From: Cyclina sinensis
Taxonomy: Eukaryota > Mollusca > Bivalvia > Venerida > Veneridae
Assembly (NCBI GenBank): GCA_012932295.1
Contig: JAAONU010000013.1
Location: 3,704,603-3,768,602 of the forward strand
DNA length: 64,000 bases
Direction of reading: 5' to 3'
Shown: positions 22,905 to 34,500 of the stretch, piece after piece
Numbering within the stretch: the stretch's first letter is position 1
Layout of the letters: each line of letters begins with the position of its first letter
The notes under the pieces: model-generated
Database searches by the model: none
What the model was told of the DNA's origin: nothing
Seen by the model: only the letters and a program-made list of their open reading frames with translations
Made by a program: the position numbers and the translations under genes

Positions 22905-23760
22905 GTGTCGCCTGCTGCAAAGTAGCCACGACATATAGGTATCACTTCTCTGTTGTCAGTCTGTCCATCCGTCACAAAAATTACTTCTCAGAAACTACAG
23001 GTGCAATTTCATCCAAACTTTACAGGAATGATCAGTACCAAGTCTAGTTGTGCATATCGTCGGAATTTTCCAGTTTAATGATTTTTGTGAGAGCTATGGC
23101 CCTTTAATGATTTTTTAAAACTTCTCTTATACTACTAACGCAGTTTGAATGAAATGTTACAGGACTGGTCAGTACCTCAAGTACTTGCGCGTATCTAATG
23201 GGTTTTTAAGTGGAATAATTTTTTGGCTGAGTTATGGCCCTTGATTATAAAAAGGTGTTTTGGCTCGTTAATGATTTTTGTGTTGCCTGCTTCACAGTAG
23301 CTGCGACATGTTACAAAGTAGCCGTTACATGCATGGATCACTTCTCCATTGTCTGTCTGTCCATCCGTCCATCTGTCACAAACTTGTCCAGACTACTCCT
23401 CAGAAAGTACTGGTGCAATTTCATCCAAACTTTACTAGAATGATCAGTACCAAGTTAAGTTGTGCAAATCATCAGCATTTTCTAATTCAATGTTGTTTTT
23501 TGTTAGAGTAATGGCCCTTTAATGATTTTTATTTTTAAACTTCGTCTGGACTTCTTCTCTTATACTACTGAAGCAATTTGAATGCAATGTTACAGGATTG
23601 ATCGGTACCTCAAGTACTTGGGCTTGTTTAACAGGTTTTTCGGTTAAATGATATTTGGCTGAGTTATGACCCTTGAATAAAAATCTCGTTTTAGCCAACA
23701 ATCTGTCCAATCACCTCTCAATGCAACTGCTTAATTGGCTATCATCAGGTGACACATGTG
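22905..23760 (+). repeat. interspersed repeat family 2, two units of about 370 bases
   Basis: Each unit starts 'tgtcgcctgc..caaagtagcc.cgaca', continues 'atcacttctcc.ttgtc', 'gtgcaatttcatccaaactt', 'gaatgatcagtaccaagt' and 'gagttatggccc', and a second unit restarts at about 23280. The copy ends with 'gtgacacatgtgatcactgat'. A second copy is at 27578-28315. Short frames within it are chance. Confidence 0.85.
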
Positions 23761-25499
23761 ATCACTGATTGCCCATGTATTTCCAATTAAAGTTTCAGTG
23801 AATACATCTTTTGATATTTTGACTTAACGTTGTGTAATTATGCCTGTTCACCAGTTGTTGTTTTTTTTCATAATTTTTAGAATTGTGAAACAGGCTTTGC
23901 ATTTGAGGAACTGCATGTAGTTGCGGTCAGTATGGAAGACAGCAAGGCAGAGTTATTACTGCAAGATACATTGTCATGGTATTGCCAGCAGATGTTCTCT
24001 TCTTTGCTCTTGGTGATGACCCTGCCACTGTGGTTTGCAGAACATGGATCAGTTCATTTGGAGATCGAAAAGCAAGGCAGTGAAGTTTTAGGAGTTAAAA
24101 TTGTTGAAACTTGGAAATCTAGTATCCAAAATCACAAGAACATTATACAATAGGAAGACAAGTGCATTAATAGATGAATAATTAATGAAAACTTCTTGTA
24201 TATGAAGGTGCATAAACATGATAGAATAAGTATATCACAGAAAAAATGATGCTCAGATTTAGAAAAACTGTAACTTAGTTATAGAAAAATCTTTTCTGTT
24301 AATTTTGTTTTTATTTCATTTTGTTGTCGTGAACTTTTTTTTTCTATTATATGATGCAAAGTGTGGCCAGTTTATTGTTTGAATAAGGTCTTGATTTGGA
24401 AATATAAGTACAAGGTTTATTTACATTTTACTGTGCACTAGACTAGTTTAAATTTTCAGAGCAGAACTGAATTCCTTAAATAGCAATCATCCAGAAATAA
24501 ATTAACCTAAAACAAATACATTTGTAGTCTTAGTTAACATTTAATTTTGCGATGCCTCGAATCCCCAGTCTCTCAGTAGCCTTTATGCACAGTTGTTGAA
24601 TGACATTAAGAAAGGTTTACATGTACCTAAAAAAGTGATATAAATGTCTTGTCCTTTCTTTGAAGAATGTATGTGAGTGGAACTTATGTTGTCTTTTACA
24701 GTTCTGCTTACTTTTTTTTAATTTGTTCCTATGCATAAAACCACTGGTATATACTAGTCTGATCTCATTTATTTTATATTCTAGAGTAAATGTTATATTG
24801 ACCTCGTGTTCTTGTCTGTTTTCAAATCTCTTCCTGCTGATGACTATGTAGGCAAAATTACATTGTGTGTTGTTAAGTTTCTTAACATGAAAAAAAATAT
24901 TTTTACCTCCGTAGTAAGAATGGGTCCATTACACTTCAAAATACATGGTACATCTACAAGTTTCAGAGATGATCACCAAGGCTTCTTAAGATTTTTTTTA
25001 AATGAACAAGCTCATGTATTAAAGGCTGTAACTTTCAAAATATTAGTTTTGTGTTTTTTTTTGCTTTGCACTGGTGATTGTCCTGAATGTAAAAAGCAAA
25101 ATGCTGTTCCTAAGTTCAGAGACCTATTTTTGTAAATGAAAAATCTTGTTTCCCTAGTACCGGTAAAATATGTCACTTGCACTGGTGAAACGTTTAAATG
25201 CTGTTATTTAAGTCGTAGTTCCTAAAACGGACAATAACTAGAAAATGTGATAGAGAGTCATGTGCGTCCTACCAACTACTGTGTCTGCAAAGTTTCAGTT
25301 CTGTATCTTCAAGGTTTCCACGATACTGATGTTTAAAAAAAAGTGACGGTATTATTAAAGTTAAAGGACTGAAACACGATCAGACAATTTCCAACATTTT
25401 GCAAAGGAATTGTTACTTTTGAAACTCTTCATTGTATTCATTCTTCGCCCCCATCAGTACTTTCAGTGCTTTGATTAATTATCTCCTTATTTTTTGTCT
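23761..25499. other. non-coding or unrecognised stretch
   Basis: An open segment at about 23932-24153 (MEDSKAELLLQDTLSW..) follows an acceptor-like 'aatttttag', but has no recognised homology and no clear donor or partner exon. Nothing else is supported. Confidence 0.3.
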
Positions 25500-25943
25500 G
25501 GAGCATAATTTTAAGACTAAGAAGTGAATTGATGTAAAACTAAATTATGGATAGCTGGCAACATGGCAAAAGTGCATTGCACAAGAAGCATATCTTACCT
25601 TATCCAGGTTTTGAGTAATCTCCCCTTCTTGAATTTCAATAATGAATTTTGGTCTGGAGAGTAACTTGAAGACTGAAGACTATGAGAAAGGGATTGCCTT
25701 GAAACTTAAGATAAAGATAGATGGTAGAAGAAAAAGTGCAATGCACAAGAACCATAAATCTAGCTGGTACCATTTTTTAATTATCTTCCTTTTTCGAAAA
25801 TATTTGTCCAGAGCATAACTTGAATTGATGTGAAGCTTAAAATATAGACAGCTAGTGACAAGGAGAAGTGAAGTGCCCAAGAAGCATAACTCTAACTCAT
25901 CCAGTTTTAACTTGCCTATGTTTCTTTGGTTTTATGATACGTA

Positions 25944-27469
25944 TACTACTCAACTTTTGCTAAGCACCAAAAGTTTCTCACTATATTATGAAAAGTATAT
26001 AAAGGATTCAATTATTTATGATGCACAGTTTGATTCAGCAATGTTTTGAGATGGCCTCAACCTAAATGCAAGCTGTTTTATCAGGTAGGTCTTGCCACAT
26101 GGTCACAGAAAGCATAAATCCCTCGTTTGAAAATTTATGGTCATTCAAAGGTCAGACTTTTTTACATTGGTGACCTTTGACATGGCAAATGCTATCATAA
26201 GACGGCATTTGAGTGAAGCAGAGATGTGGAGGACTCTAGGGATGGTGGAGCAGGGTGCCACACACCGTGATGTTGGTCTGGCGCTTGGTGTACACCATAC
26301 CATCATCACCAGAGCCTGGGCAAGGTACCTGCAGTATGGTACACCCGTCAGGAGGCAAAGCGGAGGCAGACAAAAGGGTGACGACAGCAACTCAAGACCG
26401 ATTATTGATTATCCAGGCCCTTCAAGGATGGTTTGCAACAGCAAAGCATCTTCATAATGAGCTTCTTAATGCTTCTGGTGTCAATGTTTGTACTCAGACA
26501 GTGCGTAGGTTACACGAGGGTAATCTGTGATCAAGAAGACCCTGTATAAGAATTCCATTGACTCGTCGTCACCGCCAGGCCCATTTGGAATGGGCGAGGG
26601 AGCATGTTAGGTGGGCCAGACAAAACTGGAGACATGTTCTCTTCACTGATGAGTCTAGGTGTTGCCTAGACTTTACTGACAGATGTGTGAGAGTCTGGAG
26701 AAGACCTAAGGAAAGGATTCAAGCCGGAAATATTGCTGAGCTAGACTGCTACGGGGGTGGGTCAGTGATGGTGTGGGGAGGCATCAGTTGGAACAGACGG
26801 ACTGACCTCATTGTGCTAAATAGAGGTACATTGACTGGTCAGCGGTACATCGATGAGGTGTTAGACACCCAGATTAATTTATGCCGGGGAAGTGGACGAT
26901 CAGTTCATTATAATGGACGATAATGCGCATTCCCACAGGGCCCGAGTGGTCCAGGACTACCTGCAGATGGAGGGTATTGAGTGCCTTGACTGGCCAGTAG
27001 ATCATCCGACCTAAATCCAATTGAGCACATGTGGAATCAGCTGCATGGTGCAATCTAGAAGCACCAATTAAGGAGCTTGAGGTCATATTGGTGCAAGAAT
27101 GGGCCACCATCCTCGCTAGGACTGTCAGAAACCTCATAGGGACCATGAGAAAGCGTTGCCAAGCAGTTGCTGTTAGAAATGGGTCACACACATGCTACTG
27201 AGTCTAAACTTGTAAATATAAATGGGGTTGTGAAAATTTGGAAAACAAGTTGTGTGTCCAAAAATCTTGGATATAGGGGTGGTGGGGTGGGGTATTCCTC
27301 TTCTCTGGCACATACTAAAGCAAACTCAGTGAAAAAATGTTATATTTTCCTTCAATCAAATTGATAAAACATGAAATTGACATTAAAAATCATTTGTATG
27401 ACGGTAATCAAATCATTGCCGAAAATATTCACACTAAAACATTTGGTGCTTAGCAAAAGTTGAGTAGTA
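25944..27469 (+). mobile_element. Tc1-like transposon with intact ends
   Basis: The element is 1,526 bases. The left end TACTACTCAACTTTTGC.. is repeated inverted at the right end (..GCAAAAGTTGAGTAGTA); about 27 bases match. TA dinucleotides flank both ends (25942-25943 and 27470-27471), the hallmark of Tc1/mariner insertion. The internal transposase is broken, so the copy cannot move by itself, though its ends look usable in trans. Confidence 0.88.
26179..27199 (+). pseudogene. Tc1-like DD34E transposase, degenerate
   Basis: Starts ATGGCAAATGC with an N-terminal helix-turn-helix (RHLSEAEMWRTLGM, HRDVGLALGVHHTII). The catalytic parts follow: FTDES (first Asp), GGGSVMVWGGIS, MDDNAHSHRARV (second Asp), and a DLNPIEH-type third motif, giving DD34E spacing. 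Breaks: a +1 shift near 26350-26370, a TGA at 26528-26530, a shift near 26885-26897, a one-base loss near 26995 and a TAG near 27055. It is dead as a coding gene. The C-terminal part (EWATILARTVRNLIG..) is still legible. Confidence 0.85.
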
Positions 27470-27577
27470 TATTTTTTTTCTCCAGAGCATAACTTGAACA
27501 TTTTAAAAGGGATTTTCTTGATACTTAAAGATATATGGTAAGAAGTAGAAAAGAAACATCTGAATCAGGTCTCATTT

Positions 27578-28315
27578 TTGTGTCGCCTGCTACAAAGTAG
27601 CCGCGACATAAAGCGATCACTTCTCCGTCTATCTGCCGGTCCATCACAAAACTTGTCTGGACTACTCCTCAAAAATACTGACATTTCATCTAAACTTTAC
27701 AGGAATGATTAGTACGAAGTCAAGTTGTGCATATCTTCGGCATTTTCCAGTTCAATGATCTTTGTCAGAGTTATGGCCCTTTGATTTTTTTATTTTTAAA
27801 GTTTGTCCGGACTACTACTCTTATACTACTCAAGCAATTTGAATGAAATCTTTCAGGATTGATCGGCACGTCAAGTACTTGCGCATATTTAATGTTTTTT
27901 TGGGGGGTTGAATGATGTTTGGCTGAGTTATGGATCTTGAATAAAAAAGCGTTTTGGCCCGTTAGTTATTTTTGTGTTGCCTGCTACACACTAGCTGCGA
28001 CATGCTACAAAGTAGCCGCGACATAAAGGGATCACTTCTCCGTCGTCTGTCAAAAAACTTTTCTAGACTACTCATTAAAAACTACTGGTGCGATTTCATC
28101 CAAACTTTACAGGAATGATCAGTACCAAGTCTTAATGTGCATGTCGTAGGCATTTTCCAGTCCAATGATTTTTGTCAGAGTTATGGCCCTTTTAAGATTT
28201 TTATTTTTAAAGTTTTTCTGGACTACTTCTCTGATATAACTAATGCAGTTAGAATGAAATGTTACAGAATTGATCGGTACCCCAATTTACATTTCCAACA
28301 AACTGTCCAATGATT
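27578..28315 (+). repeat. interspersed repeat family 2, second copy
   Basis: Two tandem units start at 27580 ('tgtcgcctgctacaaagtag') and about 27973 ('tgttgcctgctacacactag'), with the same internal blocks as 22905-23760. The second unit breaks off at 'gatcggtacccca'. The family's terminal block 'acacatgtgatcactgat' is absent here but appears alone at about 30268. Confidence 0.85.
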
Positions 28316-28337
28316 CGAAATAATCATAATGTACTGA

Positions 28338-28511
28338 TTAAAATGGTTTAATTACGAAATTATGAAAATATTGCTTTTGATAAGAAAAAACGTGTTTTTG
28401 ATGATCGGCTGTTTCCGTTTCGACATCGGTAGTTTCCGAAGCATGTTTTGGCCGTGACGTAGATTTATCCCTTCTGCACGAGGCAGCAGTGCAGAATATT
28501 ACACTGCTCAT
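28338..28511 (-). CDS. short open frame in a CpG-richer patch, unrecognised
   Basis: A 57-residue frame from ATG at 28511 (MSSVIFCTAASCRRDK..) to TAA at 28338. The patch at 28390-28510 has many CpG for this window, which can mark coding or promoter DNA. No family, signal peptide or partner exon is seen. It may equally be a chance frame. Confidence 0.12.
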   Translation of the reverse strand: MSSVIFCTAASCRRDKSTSRPKHASETTDVETETADHQKHVFSYQKQYFHNFVIKPF

Positions 28512-28565
28512 AACGCATCCGCTTTTAAATTCAAAAATAACACTAACCCACAATGCAAGAAACAC

Positions 28566-31491
28566 AATAAAGGCAAGCTTATAAAAATAGCATGCTATAA
28601 ATTGTAAATTTAAAAAAAATGTGATTACTTCTCGATTTTTATAACTAAATTCAACTTTTGTGCCGGGAGAACGGGTTGTAATTTTACCTTAGCAGAGAAT
28701 GTGATTATAGATATTCCAATTTCTTCCAAGTTGTGGTTCTAAATAAAACTATCTCCTACACGTTTTAACATGTTGTGTAACACTTCCTCACTTGATGATA
28801 ACGTCATAAACAAATTCTTTGTCATTTAAGTGTAGTAAAATTGAAGTGAATTTAGGTGTCTTAACATTTGATTCACTGGAATGAAAATTCACACTACAGT
28901 GTATTTTCACGTTGGAATATTGTTTGAAAAATAATAATATGGCATGTCCATCAAGCAGAAATTTGGGTCTGCTTATAAATTAATATCCAGTGAAATGTCA
29001 AAGATCCATAAATCACGCTTTATACTTTGCTAAATTTAGTAAAATTTTTATACTTCGCAAATAAGAAAATAAATGAAAACATTCAAAATTAGAAAATCTG
29101 TAGTTTGTGTGTTTAAGTTAAAAAAAATCTTTTAATAGAAATATGCCTCTGTAAACCAAATTATCTGATGTAACTATAAATGTATGGATTACTATTTTTT
29201 TTTCTTCACTGTTGTTTTTCACTTTATACTTACATCTATTGTGTTAGGCTATCAGCATTGTAAAATGTTTTATGCTGAATAAACTGTATGGTATTGTATT
29301 ATTTTATACTGTGGAATTTATGCAAATTAACCTACCCAAATTGGACCCTTGTATATTCTGCATAGCTGTCAAAACAAAGCAATTAACTTTTTTTATGACC
29401 CAATCAATGTTTAAGTTGAGACAATTAGCAAAATTTTATGGCACGTGATCTTACCAATTGATTGAATTATTTTTGATCAGTCACATTTGTGAAAATATTA
29501 AGTAATAGTTGCTTCCAATTAGCATGTCTCAATGAATTTTACTTAAGTTGCTTCCATGCATTTGAATATTTTAATCAGATAATTAAATGTTATAGAACTT
29601 TTTATGATGAAAATAAAAGATATGCATTTATAATGAATAAAATCATAAATAAAGGCAAAGATTTCTTACACGTACCTCAGGCGAAATATATCACAGACAA
29701 ATAAGCAACACATCACTGCAAAGAGAACTTTTTTATAGGGGAAAAATCTCTCGATTAGAGTTAGCTTATCAAGTCTTACAAAAAACTGCATGGGATAAAA
29801 ATGAGCATGTTCAAAATCTTTTTGGATCCGTCACTTGGAAAAGGTCTCTAGATATTTTCACTGATGTATCTTTTAATTCCTAACTGAACTAGCCTCTGTA
29901 TAAATTTTGCTCATTGGCTTCGTAATTCCTTCAAAATTGCAAATGATTTATTTAAACAATCTTCAATATATATTCATGAAGTTAGCGTCACTTGTTCTTT
30001 TTTTTTTACTCTTTTCAGTCTTCATTTTCACTTTCCATCATAATTATTAAGTTTTTGCTGTGTCAAGTGGCAAGGGATAAATGTGTGTCACTTCCGGTTT
30101 CGCGCGTGACAGGTGCGTGCGACCAAATGCGTAAACTATTGATTTTAATTTGCCATAAAAACATCTTAAAGATGAAAATTACCTGCGGAATTTTGTAAAA
30201 CTGCCATAGTTAGATATATATTTTTCGCTCATAGGAAAATTGCGAGGTCAAAAATTTGTGTCGCATGACGACACATGTGATCACTGATCGCTCTTGCTTA
30301 ATTATCTCCTGTCTTATAAATGTTTTCAATGGTATATTGATATTTTATGGTATATTGATAAAGAGTCTTTCAGTGTCGTTTCAACACAGTTTTAAAAATA
30401 TTTTTGCTTAATATGAAGATTTTCAAATATAAGTACAGTGCCATATCAAATATCTGGCATCATCAGTTCGCAACCTAGGCTGACAGGTGTATATTGCATC
30501 TGTTCTGCGACGCTTTTGTTGAATTGTCCGATTGTATGACCTTATGAATATCCTGGATTTTGTTGGGAACTAAACTAGGTCGTAGACAAAAAACTCAAGT
30601 GGCCATATCTTATCTAGTCCTAACGAAACTATCAGAATATATGTCATTGTAGAATGTTCAAGATTTTAGAGGGATTTCGGTAACATAAAGCCAAATACCA
30701 GGTCATCAGCCAAGATCAAAGTAAAATATTCTGAAGACTGTAGGCCACATTTTCATCCAGTCTTAATTAACTGTATCAGTATCTTAGTCTTGATGTTTTC
30801 GTAGAGGTCAATCAGGGCGTAGAAGAACATTTGAACATTCAAGTGAGGACATGAATTTTGACATTTTCTTCAAGAAAATAGCGGAATGCTCGTTGTATTT
30901 TCTCTGACTCAGATTCCCGTTGGGACAAAAAAAAGAACAACATCTTTGACCAGGACAAAGCATTAATTCTTAAAAGGAAATATTTTTGCCCAATCTGTAT
31001 GAAACTTTGATTTAAGAACTAGTCTTCATAATTTCTCAACCAAGAGCAGTCACGCAGGGTAAAAAAAAGAAAATCATTTTTTTACTCAAACTTTGTTGGA
31101 ATGTTGGTCTTGACGATTGCTATCCGAAATATGAAACTGGGATTTACTGAGTTAAACTATAGGTACAAAATTTGAAATAAGGGTGCATCTTTTAAAAAGA
31201 AGATTTATAACACTATGTTCAATATAAAACAAAAGTTTAAAACTAACTAAAGTTAGCAGCTTAAAAATACGACATTTCTTTCAGTGAAGCCAGAGTGCCC
31301 GCTTTTTTGCACTAAAGTATGCCACAGACTTGGTCTTTTGGAAACAAGAGAGCAGCTGATCAAAAAAATTGATGTTAAATTGAAGTTTCTGTCATACTCT
31401 TTGACCTCTGATAATGACACCGATCGCATACAGGATTTGACTGACCAATACTGACCCTTAGATACAAAACCAAAATTGTAAAATCTCATTA
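28566..31491. other. non-coding stretch right of the CpG-rich patch
   Basis: No gene recognised. 'acacatgtgatcactgat' at about 30268-30286 matches the end of repeat family 2. Sequence at about 30540-31200 ('..aactaggtcgtagac..', '..ccaggtcatcagccaagatcaaag..') looks like a decayed interspersed repeat of the kind common in molluscs, but its borders are unclear. Confidence 0.35.
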
Positions 31492-31497
31492 TTTATT
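31492..31497 (-). terminator. candidate poly(A) signal of the FAS1 gene
   Basis: AATAAA on the minus strand, 44 bases past the stop codon of the FAS1 gene, followed by an A/T-rich tract. Confidence 0.5.
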
Positions 31498-31540
31498 AAA
31501 AAAATATATTGCAAAACAGTTCACAAGGATTTTTCAGTGA

Positions 31541-34500
31541 TTAAGAACGTGGAACCAGCACTGCGTCTATCACGTGTATTACGCCATTTCTGATTGACTG
31601 GTCTGCCTGTACAACTGTGGCATTGTTGATCATTATACCTCCTGCAAAATATTCTTGATGATAAATATGGCAATTTATTGTCCACATGAGACTATGGAAG
31701 TATTAGATTACATACATATTATAATAAATTCAACAGCAACAAGTCTGTTCATAGATACGTAGAAAATGCGGAGACCTATATGAGGGTGTGGCTCCTGTCT
31801 TGTATTTCAGATTTTTTTCTTCTTCAAATAACAAATAAGTAGATATCACACGTTAGTTTGTGGACATGTAGAATTTTATCTCAGTTGGTTTTGGCTTCAT
31901 AAAAATGTTTTCCAGCAGTAAATTTTAGTTCTACATATGCGTGTCTATTAAAAATAATGACTGATGAACAGTATTATTTGACTCGTCATCTATGCACCTG
32001 CGTACGATTAGCAAACGTGATGGTTTATGTGAACTGTGAACCAGTCACTACAAGATGGTATTACAACTAACATAAGACAGTTTGCTGTATAGGAGTGAAT
32101 CAGTCAAAAGGCAAAGGACTATAACATAGAGACTCGAGTTCGATCCCTCGCCCCTCCACTAGCACCACTTTCATTCTGACGTTAAACAGAGTCCTAATAT
32201 ATCGGTGCTATACAGTGAACACGTTAATGAACCTTTTTTTTTTCTTGAATAGAGTGCTATCTGTTTCTTCTCCCCCACCAAAAACAAATAATAATAAAAA
32301 GAATAATAATATATCTAAAATCTTCTGGTAGCATCGCTTGTAAGGGAAACCGGTACCGACGATAAATAAACTCAGATATCTAAACAAAGAACATTGTCTA
32401 GTAAACATCTAGGAATATGTCGGAGGATCTGGACAAAGAGGAAATGCTTCATTACATGGACCTGAAATGAGTTAGTTAGATTCTATTTGATAGAATTGTG
32501 ATTAGTAAAAGTTAACTTTGTTATAGCTGGGTCAGTTTGCAACACTATTTATAGCAGGAGAACTACTCAAACCGAGAAAAAATGTCTAAAGTTAAAAACA
32601 AATAAGTCGTATAAAAAGGTTTCAACATGTAGAGACTGAAGCACATGTTCCTACCTTTACTGACATGCACTTGTAATGTTTGACCAGTCAGAGAAGAGTA
32701 TTGACCACTGGTCAGTCCCGCACTGTAGATCGTCCCTGGAACTACGTGGTATTTCAACATATCTGTACAACAGAAAATTACTCTTTTGTTATTGATTAAA
32801 TGTACATTTATTCATTTAATTAGCTGGAAATGCCTGTCTGTTTGATAGACTAATGATTCTGTTATTTAGATTTACTCAATTTTTTATCTAAAAAAAAAGG
32901 AGTTTATTTTCAGCGAATGGAAATTTTACAAATAGAAAAATGTCATTGTCATTTTTTTAAAAAAATCAGTAAATGAATTGCCTATGTCAAAACTTTTCGT
33001 TTTCTTGCGGCCGATCGAGCACTTCTTTTATATAATAGTATAAATATGTTAGCTTCTTGAAGTTAAAATAGGACAAATGTCACATTGGTCCTGATCAAGC
33101 TTATTTCTAAAGTTCAAGGGAGTGGCAAAAAGCTATAGAAACAATATGGCTCGAGTGGAGATAGACTCCACAGGATTCAGTGAAAAGGTCACTAACCGAA
33201 CTGAGTTCTCCTCAAGGAGGAGGAGGTCCTGCATCTCATCTCGCTACCTTAAGTTTACGGAACATTTTAATGTGTAATATTTAACATGTGTTACGATATG
33301 TAGGCCTAACAAATCGTTCATAACCTACCTACATATGCTGTGTAGTTCTGATTAAATATGTTGCTCCAATAACCAACTTGAAGTTTGTTGAATGCATCGT
33401 TGTTTGGGGCAAATATTGTGTAAGGCCCACCGGCTGAAAAGATGTTTAGTGGCAAAATACAATGATTATGGACGAATATTGCACTCCAATTCTAAGTTAA
33501 TTTCTCACAAAGATGTTTCCACAGAGACAAAATCAGATTAAACCGCCACAAAATTGATTCGAGGATGAAGTCTAGGATTTCTGTTCACATTATAGGCATA
33601 AAATGAGATTGTTAAAAGATTAAGTAGTAGACAATGTAATGTAAATAGTCTCGTATTTTAATTTTGTATCCAAATACAGTCTTACAGACACAGTTTCACA
33701 TACTAATATAAGTATACTAAAACGGGATTGACATATATATTACAAGTATACTTCAATTTACTCTCCTTCGCATCGGCTATTTAAAACAAGTAATATTAGC
33801 TCATGGGCTGTTCTCCGATAAACTTAGAGGTATATAGATAAAATATATTAGCTGCAAGATAGCAATCAAATACTAAGTATTTATATATATTACCTCGTTA
33901 AAAGGTTAATAAAAAGTTAAAAACTCATCAGAAAATCTGGAAAAATAAAAGCATTACAAATGTTGAGAATATAAAACCAGGCAAACATAAACAGGTAAAC
34001 AAAGGGAATGCACGCATGCATGGAGATTTTGAAATACAGTACCCTGCAAAACTGCCCTGAGTGGCGTCATGGCAACTGAATAAAGTAGAGTGCCCAAATT
34101 GTTGTGCTTGGCGAGATATTGAACAGCGTCCGAGATAGGCAATGGATACATAACACGTGACAAGAGATGGATGACGCCATTGGTTGCATTTATATCTGTT
34201 CTGATGATTTCACTTCCGGATGCCAAAACAACCTTAAATATACGACTGTGCTGCTGAGTAAGGACAAAATGAAGACAAAAACAGTTGAATAAATGAGTCT
34301 TGGAAACAAGAAAAATTAAAGTGTGAACTGCATAGCCAAGAAAACTACTTGGTGGATTTTTTTTTGTAATTTTGCCAGGTTATCTCCATCACTTTGTATG
34401 TAATTACAAAAATCAAATAATTTTTAGTCGAAGCATTCAACCATAAGTAGCATATACAAATTTCTGATGAAGATCGATTATTGTCTGGTATACGCTCAAA

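Larger units (their letters stand above)
25500..27575. repeat. interspersed repeat family 1, split by a Tc1 insertion
   Basis: Units run from 25500 to 25943 and resume at 27472 ('ccagagcataacttgaac..', '..atggtaagaagtagaa'). The interruption is exactly the transposon 25944-27469 with its TA duplication, so the repeat was in place before the transposon. Confidence 0.75.

Noticed and set aside
23234..23511. Two overlapping frames with Cys-rich peptides
   Set aside because: They lie wholly inside repeat family 2 and arise from its sequence.
24806..25135. 109-codon frame (..DYVGKITLCVVKFLNMKK..)
   Set aside because: Starts at a non-ATG codon in AT-rich DNA, no recognised homology and no neighbouring exon; probably chance.
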